Assembly: GCA_036873135.1 (NCBI GenBank)
Contig: JAPTYO010000012.1
Coordinates: 12,780,090-12,844,089, forward strand
Length of the DNA: 64,000 nucleotides
DNA from: Clarkia xantiana subsp. parviflora
Taxonomy: Eukaryota; Streptophyta; Magnoliopsida; Myrtales; Onagraceae
Direction of reading: 5' to 3'
The notes beneath the pieces were generated by a model that saw only the letters and a list, made by a program, of their open reading frames with translations, ran no database searches and was not told the origin of the DNA. Numbering within the stretch: position 1 is the stretch's first letter; every line of letters begins with the position of its first letter. The position numbers and the translations under genes were made by a program. Below, piece after piece: positions 32,741-42,539 of the stretch.

Positions 32741-32972
32741 GTCCTAGGGGGATGTGTGCCAAGGGTTGTCATGCATGAGGGGTTTGGACCTGTCGTGCTG
32801 TATCATGGGTAGGTGGTTGCCTTGTTGTGCTATTGGGACTATGTCCCTCCCTTTGAGCTTTCCTTGGTATGTCCCTTGGTCATGTTTGTGGTGATACGGA
32901 CTGTATGTGTACATTGCCAGGGTAGATGTTGGAACTCCTATATCCTTGTTGGTCTGGCATGTATGTCCTCCC

Positions 32973-33701
32973 TTAGTGCGGTGTATGTCCCTGTTGGGGT
33001 ACTTGGTTGAATTCATGCCTCCTTGGAGGTCTTGCCTGTCTATCTGCCCCCAGAGGGGTGTATGCCCTGGCATCCTGTTGTGTCTGTTGCTTCCTTGGAG
33101 GCACAGATTGCTGCCTTCCCCCTGGGTGTGGCCTTTGGTTGTCTCTTCTTTGTTCTCCTCGCTGCCCTGTTCGAGGGTGCGAGTGGCGTTCTTCCGTTGG
33201 GATTTGCTCCTCTTCATGAGCTTCTTCTCCTTCCTGTCGGTGTTTCCTTTCCTGCCTATTCCTTAGGGTCTCTCTGTAAGCTAGTAGCTCGTCCGAGGTG
33301 TTCATCAGCCCTGGAGTCACTGTATGTGCTCCCTGTGTGTATGTTGTGTGGGCGCGGTTGTCATTCCTTTGGGTCAGTATTCCATATGGATATCCTTGAG
33401 GTTGCGCCTCATAGTAGTATCCCTCAGGAGGTGCCGTGTATTGGGATGGCACTCCCTGTTGCTCCCTCTCTCCCTGTGGCTTCCTAGTCAATGGAGTTGA
33501 AGCTGTGGAAGCCTCCTGGCCAGCTGGGCGTGAAGGTCCTCCTCCCTGCTTGTTAGGCTGGGGTGCCTGTGGGGCTACCTGAGGCTCTGGGTGTGCAGGC
33601 AGTTTCTCTGGGTTAGGCTGCCTTGCTGGAGGTATAGGCTGTCTCCTTCGCCTATTGCCCCCAGGTGGGCGGTGATGTCTAGATACTAAGCTGTTCGTCA
33701 T
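32973..33701 (-). CDS. Gag-like ORF of the nested element
   Basis: A 242-codon frame on the minus strand starts 32 nt downstream of the PBS (MTNSLVSRHHRPPGG), where gag begins in Tat elements. It is rich in Pro, Gln, Arg and Glu (RRRRQPIPPARQPNPEK; EEEQIPTEERHSH), has TPLGADRQARPP near the end, and then stops. No retrotransposon gag core or zinc knuckle is visible within it. A second frame (33,217-32,744) overlaps and may carry on the same protein after a frameshift (QQGNHLPMIQHDRSKP). Its function is probably structural or nucleic-acid binding, inferred from position only. Confidence 0.5.
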   Translation of the reverse strand: MTNSLVSRHHRPPGGNRRRRQPIPPARQPNPEKLPAHPEPQVAPQAPQPNKQGGGPSRPAGQEASTASTPLTRKPQGEREQQGVPSQYTAPPEGYYYEAQPQGYPYGILTQRNDNRAHTTYTQGAHTVTPGLMNTSDELLAYRETLRNRQERKHRQEGEEAHEEEQIPTEERHSHPRTGQRGEQRRDNQRPHPGGRQQSVPPRKQQTQQDARAYTPLGADRQARPPRRHEFNQVPQQGHTPH

Positions 33702-33733
33702 CGCTCATGTTATTGCCAGGCTTTCTGTTCGAA

Positions 33734-33752
33734 GCCCACAGACGGCGCCAAG
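33734..33752 (-). other. Primer-binding site of the nested element
   Basis: On the minus strand CTTGGCGCCGTCTGTGGGC follows directly after the LTR end (CCTAACA). It shares TTGGCGCCGTCTGTGGG with the outer element's PBS, implying the same tRNA primer. Confidence 0.85.
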
Positions 33753-34750
33753 TGTTAGGTTATAAAGTCTAGGTCAACGGGTCGTCAATCTAGAATTTAT
33801 CTCCCACTTATGAAATGTCGGGTTCAGTGTTCCTAGGGCTAGTCGTTCTGATTCATGCCCTTCTGCTCCCTTGGGGTAGTTGTTCTGATATATGTCCTTC
33901 TCTTCTCTCCTTCTGACCTCCTTCCCTTCTCTCCTTCTGACCTCCTTTCCTTCTCTCCTTCTGACCTCCTTTCCTTCTCTCCTTCTGACCCCCGAGGCTT
34001 GTCCTTCTTACCCCCTGGGGCTTGTCCTTCTGCTCCATGCTCTTCTGCTTCCTTGGCTCTCTTCTCCTTGCCACCCTGCAAGAGGGGCAATACCAGGCAC
34101 ATAGGGGGGGGGTGCCTGATGAACCCTCTCCGATGCCTAAGTCAGTACGGTTTTAGAGAGATAAAGCTAGAGAGATGTCAGAGCAAAATTATGCAACTTG
34201 CCAAGATGATCAAATGAATAGTGGAGGTGGGGTATTTATAGGCAACGGTGTCATTAAGGTGGCTTAATGACATCGTTAACCCTTAAACACAGTTAATTAA
34301 CCTTTAAACATATAATTAAGACCTTAGGATACGGAGAAGGTAGGCGGAATAAACCGAGTATGGGAGTCCAAAAATGGTGCCGGGGCCCTTGGGGGGAGGA
34401 AAATCCGACCCCCAAGGGTAGGGGTTGGGTGAGGCCACCCAACCCTTCCTAGGGGGGATAGGGTTGGCCAACCCTATCCCCCCTAGGGGAGATCGGGTTG
34501 GCCAACCCTATCCCCCCTAGGGGAGATCGGGGGGTTGGCCGACCCGATCTCCCCTAGGGGAGGTCGGGTGTGGCCACCCAACCCTACCTAGGTGAGTTTG
34601 ACTCGGCCGGACGAGCGCTTCGGCCTCGTCCGGGCCGTTGGTGTTCTCGCGAAGTGTTCGGGTTGAAGTTTCGATTTACAATCATTAATAGGATGATAAA
34701 AATACAACGATTCGGAAGTCAACGGGTTCAAATTGGGCGTATATCCATCA
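33753..34750 (-). repeat. 5' LTR of the nested element
   Basis: It is 998 bp, 53 bp longer than the 3' copy. It has four rather than three CTTCTGACC units (33,900-33,992), an extra palindrome unit (34,448-34,565) and a shorter G run at 34,104. Base substitutions between the two copies are very few (for example CTGATTCATG versus CTGATCCATG). Confidence 0.93.
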
Positions 34751-37497
34751 ATCACCACCTTAGGAATCCCGTATCTGGACACAATGTGGGTCTGGAGGAA
34801 CTTGATGATCTGGTTCCCCGTCGTTCTGGCCAACGCCTTTGCCTCTATCCATTTCGAAAAATAATCGATAGCTACAAGTAAGTACTTACATTGACCTTGC
34901 GCTTGTGGAAGAGGTCCCACCAAGTCGATGCCCCACTGTGCGAAAGGCCAAGCGCTCTTGATGGATGTCAGATTAGCGGCCGGAGCCACGATACTCGGGG
35001 CGTACCTTTGGCACGCGTCACAAGATCGGACCAACGCCGTCGCCTCCTTGCTCATCGTAGGCCAATAATAGCCCAAGTTCAGCACTTTCCTCATAATGGA
35101 TCGGGCCCCTTCATGACAAGCCGCGATCCCTTCATGCACCTCCTTCAGGATTCGACTTGTGTCGGGCTCAGCCATACACTTCAAATACGGAGTCGAGAAC
35201 CAACCCTTCTTGTATAGCTGATTGTCCAGCATTACGTAATTAGCAGCGATCCGACGTATCCTGTCAGCTGCTACCTTATCATCGGGGGCTGCCCCCGTAG
35301 TCAGGTACGCGACTATCAGGGTCATCCAAGTGGGCTCCTCCTCCTGTCCTGCTTCCATGGCACACACCTGTGTCGGGTCGATGGTCGACAAGATCACTTT
35401 CTCCAAGAAGTGCACCTTCCGATTTTCCTCCAAGGGTGCCCCCAGGGCAAATTTGCTCAAGGCGTCTGCCTCCACGTTTTCCTCCTTCGGGATCGCCTCG
35501 ATGTCGAAGCTTTTAAAGCTTTCCTTCAAGGCTTGTACCTCGCGCAGGTACTTCTTCATTATCGGGCTCTTCACTTCGTATCGCCCTTGAACCTGGTTCA
35601 CGATCAAAGCCACGTCACACTTCACTCTCAAGTGAGCGACTCCCGTACCTCTGGCAATTTTCAGGCCCGTGATAAGAGCCTCATACTCCGCTTCGTTGTT
35701 CGTGGCCTTAAACGTTAAAGCCAAGGCATATCGAAGCGGCTCACCTCCACCTGGTGGTATCAACAAAAAGCCTGCTCCTGATCCGTCCGAACTCGAGGAG
35801 CCATCCGTGTACATCTCCCAGGTATTTTCCTCATTTGGCTGTTCTGATTGCTCTCCCCTCTCTAGTTGTTCTTCTGTCGGGACCTCCATGGTTGCCCCTT
35901 CTACAGGGCCCGCTTCTTCTAGATCGGGGGCTGTAGATTCTGCTATGAAATCCGCCAATGCCTGGCCCTTAATAGCCGTTCTTGGAGCAAAGTGTATGCG
36001 AAACTCACTAAGCTCTACTGCCCATTTCACTAATCTCCCCGACGCATCCGGTCGGTTCAAAAAATGCTTCAGAGGCTGATTTGTCAACACAGTAATCTCG
36101 TGTGCATGGAAATAAGGCCTTAGCTTCCGAGTAGTAATAATCAACGCAAAGAGATACTTCTCAACGGCAGGATAATTCAATTCAGACTTGGCAAACGCCT
36201 TGCATACATAATAGACGAGGACTTGATTACCCTCGACAACCTTCACTAACACAGAGCTAATGGCAAATTCAGAAACAGCCAAGTAAAGATAGAGCGGCTC
36301 GCCTGGAACCGGTTTCGCCAACGGCGGGAGGGTGCGAAGGTGCTGCTTGAGTGCTTGGAACGCTTCTTCACACTTGGCGGTCCACTCAAACTTCTTGTTG
36401 GCCCTCAGGACTTCAAAAAATGGCATTGATCGGTCGCTTGCTTTGGGCAGGAAGCGATTCATTGCAGCCAGTCGGCCATTCAGCACTTGCACCTCCCGAT
36501 GGTTTATCGGAGACTGCATCTCCTCAATCGCCCTCAGCTTCTCGGGATTCACCTCAATTCCTCTCTGGCTCACCATAAAGCCCAGAAATTTCCCTGAGTG
36601 GACTCCGAAGGCGCATTTCGTCGGGTTTAAGCGAACTTGATGAAGCCTCATCCGCTCAAACGCCATGGCTAGGTTGTGCACATGATCCTCAGCTTGTCGG
36701 GACTTCACCAGCATATCGTCCACGTAAGCCTCCATGGTCTCCCCCAGCATATCTCCGAACAGCTTATTCACCATCCGCTGGTAGGTTGCCCCGGCATTGA
36801 TCAACCCGAAAGGCATGACATCATAGTGATAGATGTCACTGTCTGCATAAAACGCTGTGTGAGGAGCGTCCTCCTTAGCCATCTTGATCTGGTTGTAACC
36901 CGAATACGCATCCATGAAGCTCAACAGCTCATGTCCCGATGTGGCATCCACCAGCTGGTCGATTCTCGGGAGCGGGTAACAGTCCTTCGGGCAAGCCTTA
37001 TTCAGGTCGCGGAAATCCACACACATCCGCCATTTCCCATTAGTCTTCTTCACCAGTACTGGATTAGCGACCCAAGTCTGGAATCGGAGCTCTTTAATAA
37101 ACCCAGCATCGAGCAACCTGCCCACCTCCTGCTGGATCGCGATCTTCTTGTCTGTGCCCATCAGACGCCTTTTCTGCGTGATAGGTTTGATCGCGGGATC
37201 TATCTTCAGCTCGTGTACGATCACATCGGGGCTGATTCCTGGCATATCGCTCGGGGACCAGGCAAACAGCTCTTTGAACTTTTTCAGCAGGTCGATCAAC
37301 TCTTGGGCTGTCTCTTCGGCCAAAGAAGACCCGATTTTCACCTTCCTCTGAGGTCCATCGATCTCGACTTCTTTTAGATCTTCTATGGGGGCGGGACGCC
37401 CAAACTCCTCTCTGGGATCTGTATCTGTCTGGAGGACAGTCATGGCCTCTCGTCTCCTCCTTCGGGTGGCGTTAACATAACATTTTCGGGAAGCCAC
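34751..37497 (-). pseudogene. Outer element pol: reverse transcriptase, RNase H, integrase N-terminal half
   Basis: On the minus strand the order is: a leader (residues 1-100); RT with VDFRDLNKACPKDCYPLPRI, MDAYSGYNQIKM, MPFGLINAGATYQRMVN and the catalytic AYVDDMLVKS; the connection and first RNase H region (WTAKCEEAFQALK to AIKGQALADFIAE); and a second, archaeal-type RNase H (MYTDGSSSSDGSGAGF, NNEAEYEALITGL, NVEADALSKFA), a hallmark of Tat elements. The integrase zinc finger (HEGIAACHEGA ... CDACQRYA) and first catalytic Asp (WGIDLVGPLP) follow. The reading then breaks at SRYGIPKVVI, where the nested element sits. Apart from that insertion the frame is open, so pol was probably functional until recently. 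Confidence 0.92.
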
Positions 37498-38064
37498 CTA
37501 GTCGCCCTTGACCTCTCCGACTCCGTGGTCGGTCGGGAACTTCATCTTTTGGTGAACAGTCGAGGCAACTGCCATCAGGGGGTTGATGGTAGTTCTCCCG
37601 ATGATTGCGTTGTAAGTCCCCGCGGAATCAACTACCACAAACTCAACGTTCCTTCTTTCTGATTTCCACCCGCTACCAAACTCCACTGGTAAGGTGATCA
37701 CCCCTAGCGGATAGGAGGTGGAGCCAGAGAAGCCGACCATCGGGAAATTCACCTCCTTCAGGTCTTTCTTCGTTTTTTCCATAGCCTCCAGCGCGTCCAT
37801 GAATAGAATATCGGAGGAGCTCCCTCCGTCGATCAGAATTCGCTTCATCTCGTACCCGTCTACATCCAAGGTCACAACCAAGGCGTCATCGTGCGGAGTC
37901 TCCACGCCTATGAGATCCTCCGACGAAAAGGAGATCACCATCTCTTCCTTCAGGGTCCAGGATCGGGACCTCTTACCCAACACCACAGCCGTAGGAATTC
38001 TAGAGGCGTAAACCTCCCGAGAGGACGAGGTATCCCCTCCGGCCGCGAATCCTCCGTGAATCAC
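37498..38064 (-). pseudogene. Outer element aspartic protease region, ending in an in-frame TAG
   Basis: On the minus strand this reads INVIHGGFAAGGDTSS to the protease core RILIDGGSSSDILFMDAL (catalytic D with GSS) and YNAIIGRTTINPLMAVAS, typical of Ty3/gypsy proteases. It ends EVKGD followed by TAG (37,500-37,498). Reading continues in the same frame into the RT leader (VASRKCY), so one stop codon separates protease and RT. In related elements this junction is open; the TAG is either a CAG-to-TAG mutation or a readthrough site. Confidence 0.85.
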
Positions 38065-39706
38065 ATTGATAGTGCCCCGTCTCTCCTTACGGGCACCGGA
38101 CGACTCTGGGTCGGATCTCTTCTTCTTTGGGGACCGATCGCGGGAACGAGACCGTGATCGGGATCGGGAACGGGATCGGCACCGTTTCTCCCCGACAAAC
38201 TCCTTAAGCTTCCCTTTCTGGATCAGCTTTTCAATCTCCTTCTTCAGCTCCCGACAATGGTTAGTGTCGTGACCGTTCGCACGGTGAAATCGACAGTAAC
38301 GATCGGTGCGGGATCCCAGGAATTCTCCTTCTTTCTTCGGGGGGGGGGGGGGGGGGGGTATCTGGAAATACCCTATCGTTCCATGACCGTTAGTACCTCC
38401 GCCATGGAGCAGTTGAGAGGAATGTCATGGTCATCCCGCTTGTCCTTCTTCGAGGAACGCCTATCATCCCTCCGATCAGGGCGGCCTCGATTCCGGTTGC
38501 TCTCGGATTTATCCTTCGACTTACGATCGTCCAAAGGCTTAACTGACTGCTTCCCCTTATTCGACCTCGGGGGCTCAAGCTCTCCAGCGGCTATTTTCGA
38601 CTCCTGAACATCGATTTGCCGCTTCACCCTTTCTGCAATGCCACCATATTCCACACAGCCTTCTCAGCCACGCTGTGCATCAGGTCGGAACCGTAAGGGG
38701 CCGTTAGGTTCCGAATAAAGGTACGAATGGTTTCACCCTCCGAAATCTCCTCATCAATCTCCGCCACACTGGCAGTGTACCGCTGGTAGTAGTGCGCCAG
38801 CGATTCGTCGGGCCTCTGTACCACCTGGGTCAGGGACCTCACACTCTTCAGCAAACGTCTACGACCCTGGTATTGCTGAATGAACCGGTCGTGCATATCA
38901 GCCCAGCAGGTGATGCAGCCTGGGGGCAGACTAAAGAACCAGGTCAGGGCTCTTTCACCAAGTGTGTTCGGGAACAGCGTACACACGATATCTTCATTCG
39001 GGGCTCTTCCCAGACACGCCATAAGGTGCTTCTGGACATGACGAACCGGATCTCCCTCGCCATCGTATTCCTTTATCGTGGGGATACCCAGCCCCGGCGG
39101 GGCTAGGGTGTTTATGAGTCAAGGAACGAAGGGATGAGTAGATCGATCCCTCAGCTCCGACACCAGCGGCTTCTGCTCTCCCATGCAGATGTTCACGATC
39201 TTCACCACCTGATCGGGGGTAATGGGACCATTAAGGGGGATGGTCCTGTGCTGTACTGGTCCTGGCCCATCAACCACGAATCTCTCTGGCTGAACGGACT
39301 CCCTACTCCTGTCCTGGCCTCGGGGCGGAGCCTCCCGTACGTTCCGAACCTCTGCTGGTGGGGGCGCTTCTTCTAACGGGGGCATCTCCTCTTGCCTCCT
39401 CGCAGCTTCTCTTCGATCCAAGAGAGCCTCCACGGCTGCCAAAAACATCGGCATGGCTTCTGCCACAGCCCTCGTCAGATCCGCAGCTGGAGGAGCCTCC
39501 TGCTCCCTATTCCCCTGGTGCTGAGCAGCAACATCTTCGGGACCTTCATTATGCCCCCCTATCTGGGAGAGCTCAGCAGCGGGAAGGTTCTGGTTTTCCT
39601 CCTGTTCCGGTGGTGAATTCAGGGTCGTCGCAGCAGGATGACGGGAACCACCAGATTGTCATTGTCTTCTTTGCTTGCCAGCCACCATTGAACGAGTAGA
39701 ATGCAT
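38065..39706 (-). pseudogene. Outer element gag, disrupted
   Basis: It starts near 39,706 (MHSTRSMVAGKQRRQ), with TGA at 39,661-39,659 and another TGA at 39,121-39,119. Reading continues in the same frame through the gag core (IPTIKEYDGEGDPVRHVQ, ERALTWFFSLPPG, HDRFIQQYQGRRRLLKS, DESLAHYYQRY). A frame change occurs near 38,630 (MVALQKG / GIAERVKRQIDVQE), then a TAG near 38,373 and a run of about 20 G at 38,339-38,358. The zinc-knuckle-like YCRFHRANGHDTNHCRELK and an Arg-Ser/Arg-Asp tail (RSRSRSRSRDRSPKKK) lead into the protease region. Gag would package the RNA; this copy cannot make full-length Gag. Confidence 0.85.
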
Positions 39707-39731
39707 ATTAGCTTTTTGCTTTTTGTTACGT

Positions 39732-39750
39732 TTCCCACAGACGGCGCCAA
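39732..39750 (-). other. Primer-binding site of the outer element
   Basis: On the minus strand TTGGCGCCGTCTGTGGGAA begins immediately after the LTR end (GATCCAACA). TGGCGCC-type sites are usually assigned to tRNA-Asp or tRNA-Arg priming in plant Tat/Athila elements. Confidence 0.85.
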
Positions 39751-40467
39751 TGTTGGATCACGGTGGAACTCCGGTACGGTCCTTGACGGCGATCCTAGCT
39801 CCTTCGCTCCACGTGGTCCTGCAAATAGGGGATAGACCGGGCGGTGACCCAGAATCCCTCTCCGATGCTTAAATGAGTATCTCGTAAACAGTGGCAAGCA
39901 GGAATCTCAAAGTGTATATCACAACATAATTGATTTGAGGTGACCTCTGCCCTTTTATAGGCGGAGAGGTACCTCAGTTACCTGGTGAACCGTTGGGGGT
40001 GGTTAGCCCGTATTCCGCATATCTCGGGCACGATCCCGCCTATCTAGGCCATGATCTCGCTTATCTCGGCCACGCCCCGCGTATCTCGGCCACGCTCCGC
40101 GTATCTTAACTACGCTCCGCGTATCTCGGCCACGCCCCGCGTATCTTGGCCTTAACCTCTGATAGCAAGTCCCGACTAACATCGGGGACTCCAGAGTTAT
40201 CTCGTTGTGTCACCGCTCGGGGCCCCTCGTCATCGTGACAGGGCCAATCATTCTCAGGGATTCATCATCGGGGCCTACTTAAAGGCTTCTCATCGGGAGC
40301 TTCCAGCTCACCTGTCGGGACCGACTCTGTCGGGACCCTTCATCATCGGGACTCCCTACATCGGGACCCTTCACCTTGGTCTTCTTGACCTCTATTTTAG
40401 GGCCCAGTGGGCCTGCTCGCCGTTTCCTCACCGTTAAAGGGCCTAACGGCTGTAGCGAAACCCATCA
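39751..40467 (-). repeat. 5' LTR of the outer Tat element
   Basis: It is 717 bp and collinear with 19,617-20,273 except for 60 extra bases at about 40,083-40,142. There the unit CTCGGCCACGCCCCGCGTAT is repeated (CCACGCTCCGCGTATC, CTACGCTCCGCGTATC). The extra copies account for the whole length difference. Confidence 0.92.
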
Positions 40468-41063
40468 GTATTCAGAGCAGATTGTTTTTAATTGAAGGAG
40501 ATAGCCCCCTATTTATAGGAAGAAGTTTACCGACTTTGTAGATGCGGCTACTAGCCTCTGATTGGTTGCCTAGGGGCGGTAATCAGCCCTTTGTGATTGG
40601 ATGATAGAAGCGGTTGTCAGTCAGCTGGTGACAAGCAGGTCGCCACCTCATGTTTACTTCGGAGGAAGGTTTTCCTTTTAAGCAGGTGACAAGCAGGTCG
40701 CCACCTGTCTTTACTTAAGAGGGAAGGTTTCTTCTTTTAAGCAGGTGACAAGCAGGTCGCCACCTGTCTTTACTTAAGAGGGAAGGTTTCTTCTCGGAGA
40801 TGTTTGGAAGCAGGTCGCCGCCTATCTCAGAAGTTTTCCCTAAGTTTTGTAGTCGACCTCGACCCGTCTCCTCGATTTAGATCCCTCGTTTCTCCGGTTG
40901 AACTTATGTCGGCTGATCTTCGTGATGTAGTCGATTTCCTCGAATAGTGCTTGTCGACATTTTATCTCTACTTTATCAGCACGAACAAGAAAGGTCGTCG
41001 ACTTATATTTAAAATGTGCTCGACTTTATAAGCTGCGATGTCAGGTTTATTCCTGATCCAACA
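40468..41063 (-). mobile_element. LTR of a third Tat-like element, part 2
   Basis: It resumes after the TSD GTATT and ends TTCCTGATCCAACA at 41,063, mirroring the TGTTGGGATCA start at 19,419. It holds a TATA-like CCTATAAATAGGG (minus strand, about 40,508-40,520). It also has three units of about 60 bp with GCAGGTGACAAGCAGGTCG, then CCACCTGTCTTTACTTAAG (40,627-40,800). The total LTR would be about 790 bp. Its matching second LTR is not in the window. Confidence 0.7.
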
Positions 41064-41652
41064 CTAGGTACCAACGATACGACCGCTACGCGGTCGTATA
41101 TCATTTCCTTCTCTTAACAGAGAAGTAGAGCATTTCTTTGGCACCCCCGACGTCCTTCGCGGATGTTCCACAGGCATGGGTGCTTCGGTAGACTGGTTTC
41201 ATCCAGCCCCTACCATTTAGAAATCTCTGCACCGGTCATGCGGTTATCCTTGTTAGTTTATGGAGTTGTTTGTGTTTCCGATTTATTATGGGTATTGTCT
41301 GGTATCGCTTGGTGTGCAGGTCCTCTGTTAGCTATGTCGCTCTTGATGAAGGTTCTTCTACCCTCCGAAGGGCTACGAGTGCCGCTGTATCAGGTGGATT
41401 CCTCCTCTCCAAGCTTCTATCTTTTTCCTGGGGTCAACTCTTCCGTTAATCCGTTATCTTGTTTTAGTCTATTTACGTTTAGTTGTATTTCTGTGCATTG
41501 CTCTGTTGTATTTGTTTATGTTGTCTGTTAGTACCTGCTCTACTAGGTCGGGAATTGGTTGTTAACCAATCTCTCCAGAGTGGGTATTTTCAAATTTGTA
41601 GTGTGTAATAGTTCTTCTTTCAATAAAGTCCGACTTTCATAAAAAAAAAAAC
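41064..41652 (+). mobile_element. Poly(A)-ended retroposon-like sequence (possible LINE 3' end)
   Basis: It ends TTCAATAAAGTCCGACTTTC AT followed by 11 A (41,641-41,651), with AATAAA about 20 bases upstream: the look of a reverse-transcribed mRNA or LINE tail. The upstream 500 bp are T-rich without a recognised domain; a 122-codon frame at 41,163-41,531 shows no motif. A perfect 10-bp hairpin sits at its left edge (41,077-41,099). A TSD was not found. Confidence 0.4.
41077..41099. repeat. Perfect GC-rich hairpin
   Basis: ATACGACCGC-TAC-GCGGTCGTAT forms a 10-bp perfect stem with a 3-nt loop, 13 bp right of the LTR end at 41,063. No function is known. Confidence 0.8.
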
Positions 41653-41713
41653 ATTATATATATACATATAATAATATATTCAAATGTCAAACCCCAAGTA
41701 TAATTAAAAAATA

Positions 41714-42238
41714 TGGAAAAGAACCTATTTACTGTCTCAAGTTTGCATCATGTTTCAGTTTGGTGTCTGGCGTTTAAATTGAGTGTCTCAGGTTTCATTT
41801 TGGTTGAAATTTGGTGTCTCAGTGTGGTTACTATAGAGAAGCCAATCCCTACGAAACCGACTGTCATATCCGAGCTCCCAAGCATGCTCCATTCTCGTCA
41901 CTTTGTCGGGACCATCACTTAAGAAGCTGGCCACATTTTCCCAAGTAAATCATGCTTTGTTGTCACTCGAAATCGCTCTGTTGGAAACTTTTTTTTTAGG
42001 TTCAACTTTTTGGGTGAAATTTGACGATTTTGTGAAAAGTTAAAAGTGAGGGATTAAAGTGAGGGATTAAAGTGAGTGAGTCGGTTGATAGAAATGGTTA
42101 AAAGAAGAGGAAAAGACGGGCGGAGACACCGAATTTTAACAAAAATGAAACCTTTGATAGTCTATTTTAATATTTTAAACTTCAGACACCAAACTGAAAC
42201 ATGACGCAAAATTAAGACAGTAAATAGGTTCTTTTCCC
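41714..42238. mobile_element. Fold-back MULE-like element upstream of GLN2
   Basis: The left arm GGAAAAGAACCTATTTACTG (41,715 on) and the right arm, inverted, GGGAAAAGAACCTATTTACTG (ending 42,238) match for about 65 bp, including CATGTTTCAGTTTGGTGTCTG. Flanks TAAAAAATA (41,705-41,713) and TAAAAAAAT (42,239-42,247) could be a decayed 9-bp TSD. The 525-bp element lies about 560 bp upstream of the inferred GLN2 leader exon. Confidence 0.75.
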
Positions 42239-42539
42239 TAAAAAAATATATTCAATCAATCGTAAATTCATAATATATCCTAATAATAATTATATTAGAA
42301 TTCAGTGGCTGAGTGAGGAAGGAAAATAGAATATTTTCGTCACTCCATTTTTCAATATTTTTAATAAAACTTTATATTTATTTTTGGAAAAACATCATTA
42401 ATCTCATTATTATGAAACTCGGATTAGCCTGCAAAAAGATTCTCATTGGTCGAGTTCCCATGTTGACATTTAACACCATTTCCAATGCTAGTTTAGCAAC
42501 TAACCAGCATAGAGATTAACAAAAAAATAATAGTTAATC

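Larger units (their letters stand above)
24956..34750 (-). mobile_element. Nested non-autonomous Tat-like LTR retrotransposon
   Basis: LTRs lie at 24,956-25,900 and 33,753-34,750, with a perfect 5-bp TSD ATCAC at 24,951-24,955 and 34,751-34,755. It inserted into the integrase codons of the outer element in the same orientation. Its PBS matches that of the outer element. The 7.85-kb interior has a gag-like ORF next to the PBS, no reverse transcriptase, protease or integrase motifs in any frame I could read, and three tandem-repeat arrays. It therefore looks like a parasite of a pol-bearing relative such as its host element. The LTRs differ at only a few bases apart from repeat-number changes. 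Confidence 0.92.
19617..40467 (-). mobile_element. Full-length Ty3/gypsy (Tat-type) LTR retrotransposon
   Basis: This 20.9-kb element is bounded by LTRs (19,617-20,273 and 39,751-40,467) and flanked by a perfect 5-bp TSD GTATT (19,612-19,616; 40,468-40,472). On the minus strand the order is 5' LTR, PBS, gag, protease, reverse transcriptase, RNase H, integrase, tandem repeats, an opposite-strand gene, polypurine tract and 3' LTR. The antisense gene after pol and the TGGCGCCGTCTGTGGG-type PBS point to the Tat/Retand lineage. Its own length, without the 9795-bp insert and one TSD copy, is about 11.05 kb. Gag has stops and a frame change, pol has one TAG, and integrase is split, so it is not autonomous now. 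Confidence 0.93.

Noticed and set aside
32813..33487. + strand frames up to 154 codons opposite the gag-like ORF of the nested element
   Set aside because: The minus frame starts just after the PBS where gag is expected. The + frames are hydrophobic shadows of Pro/Gln/Arg-rich sequence.
34891..37377. Several + strand frames of 60-233 codons across the pol gene
   Set aside because: They lie antisense to well-conserved RT, RNase H and integrase coding sequence and have no domain of their own.
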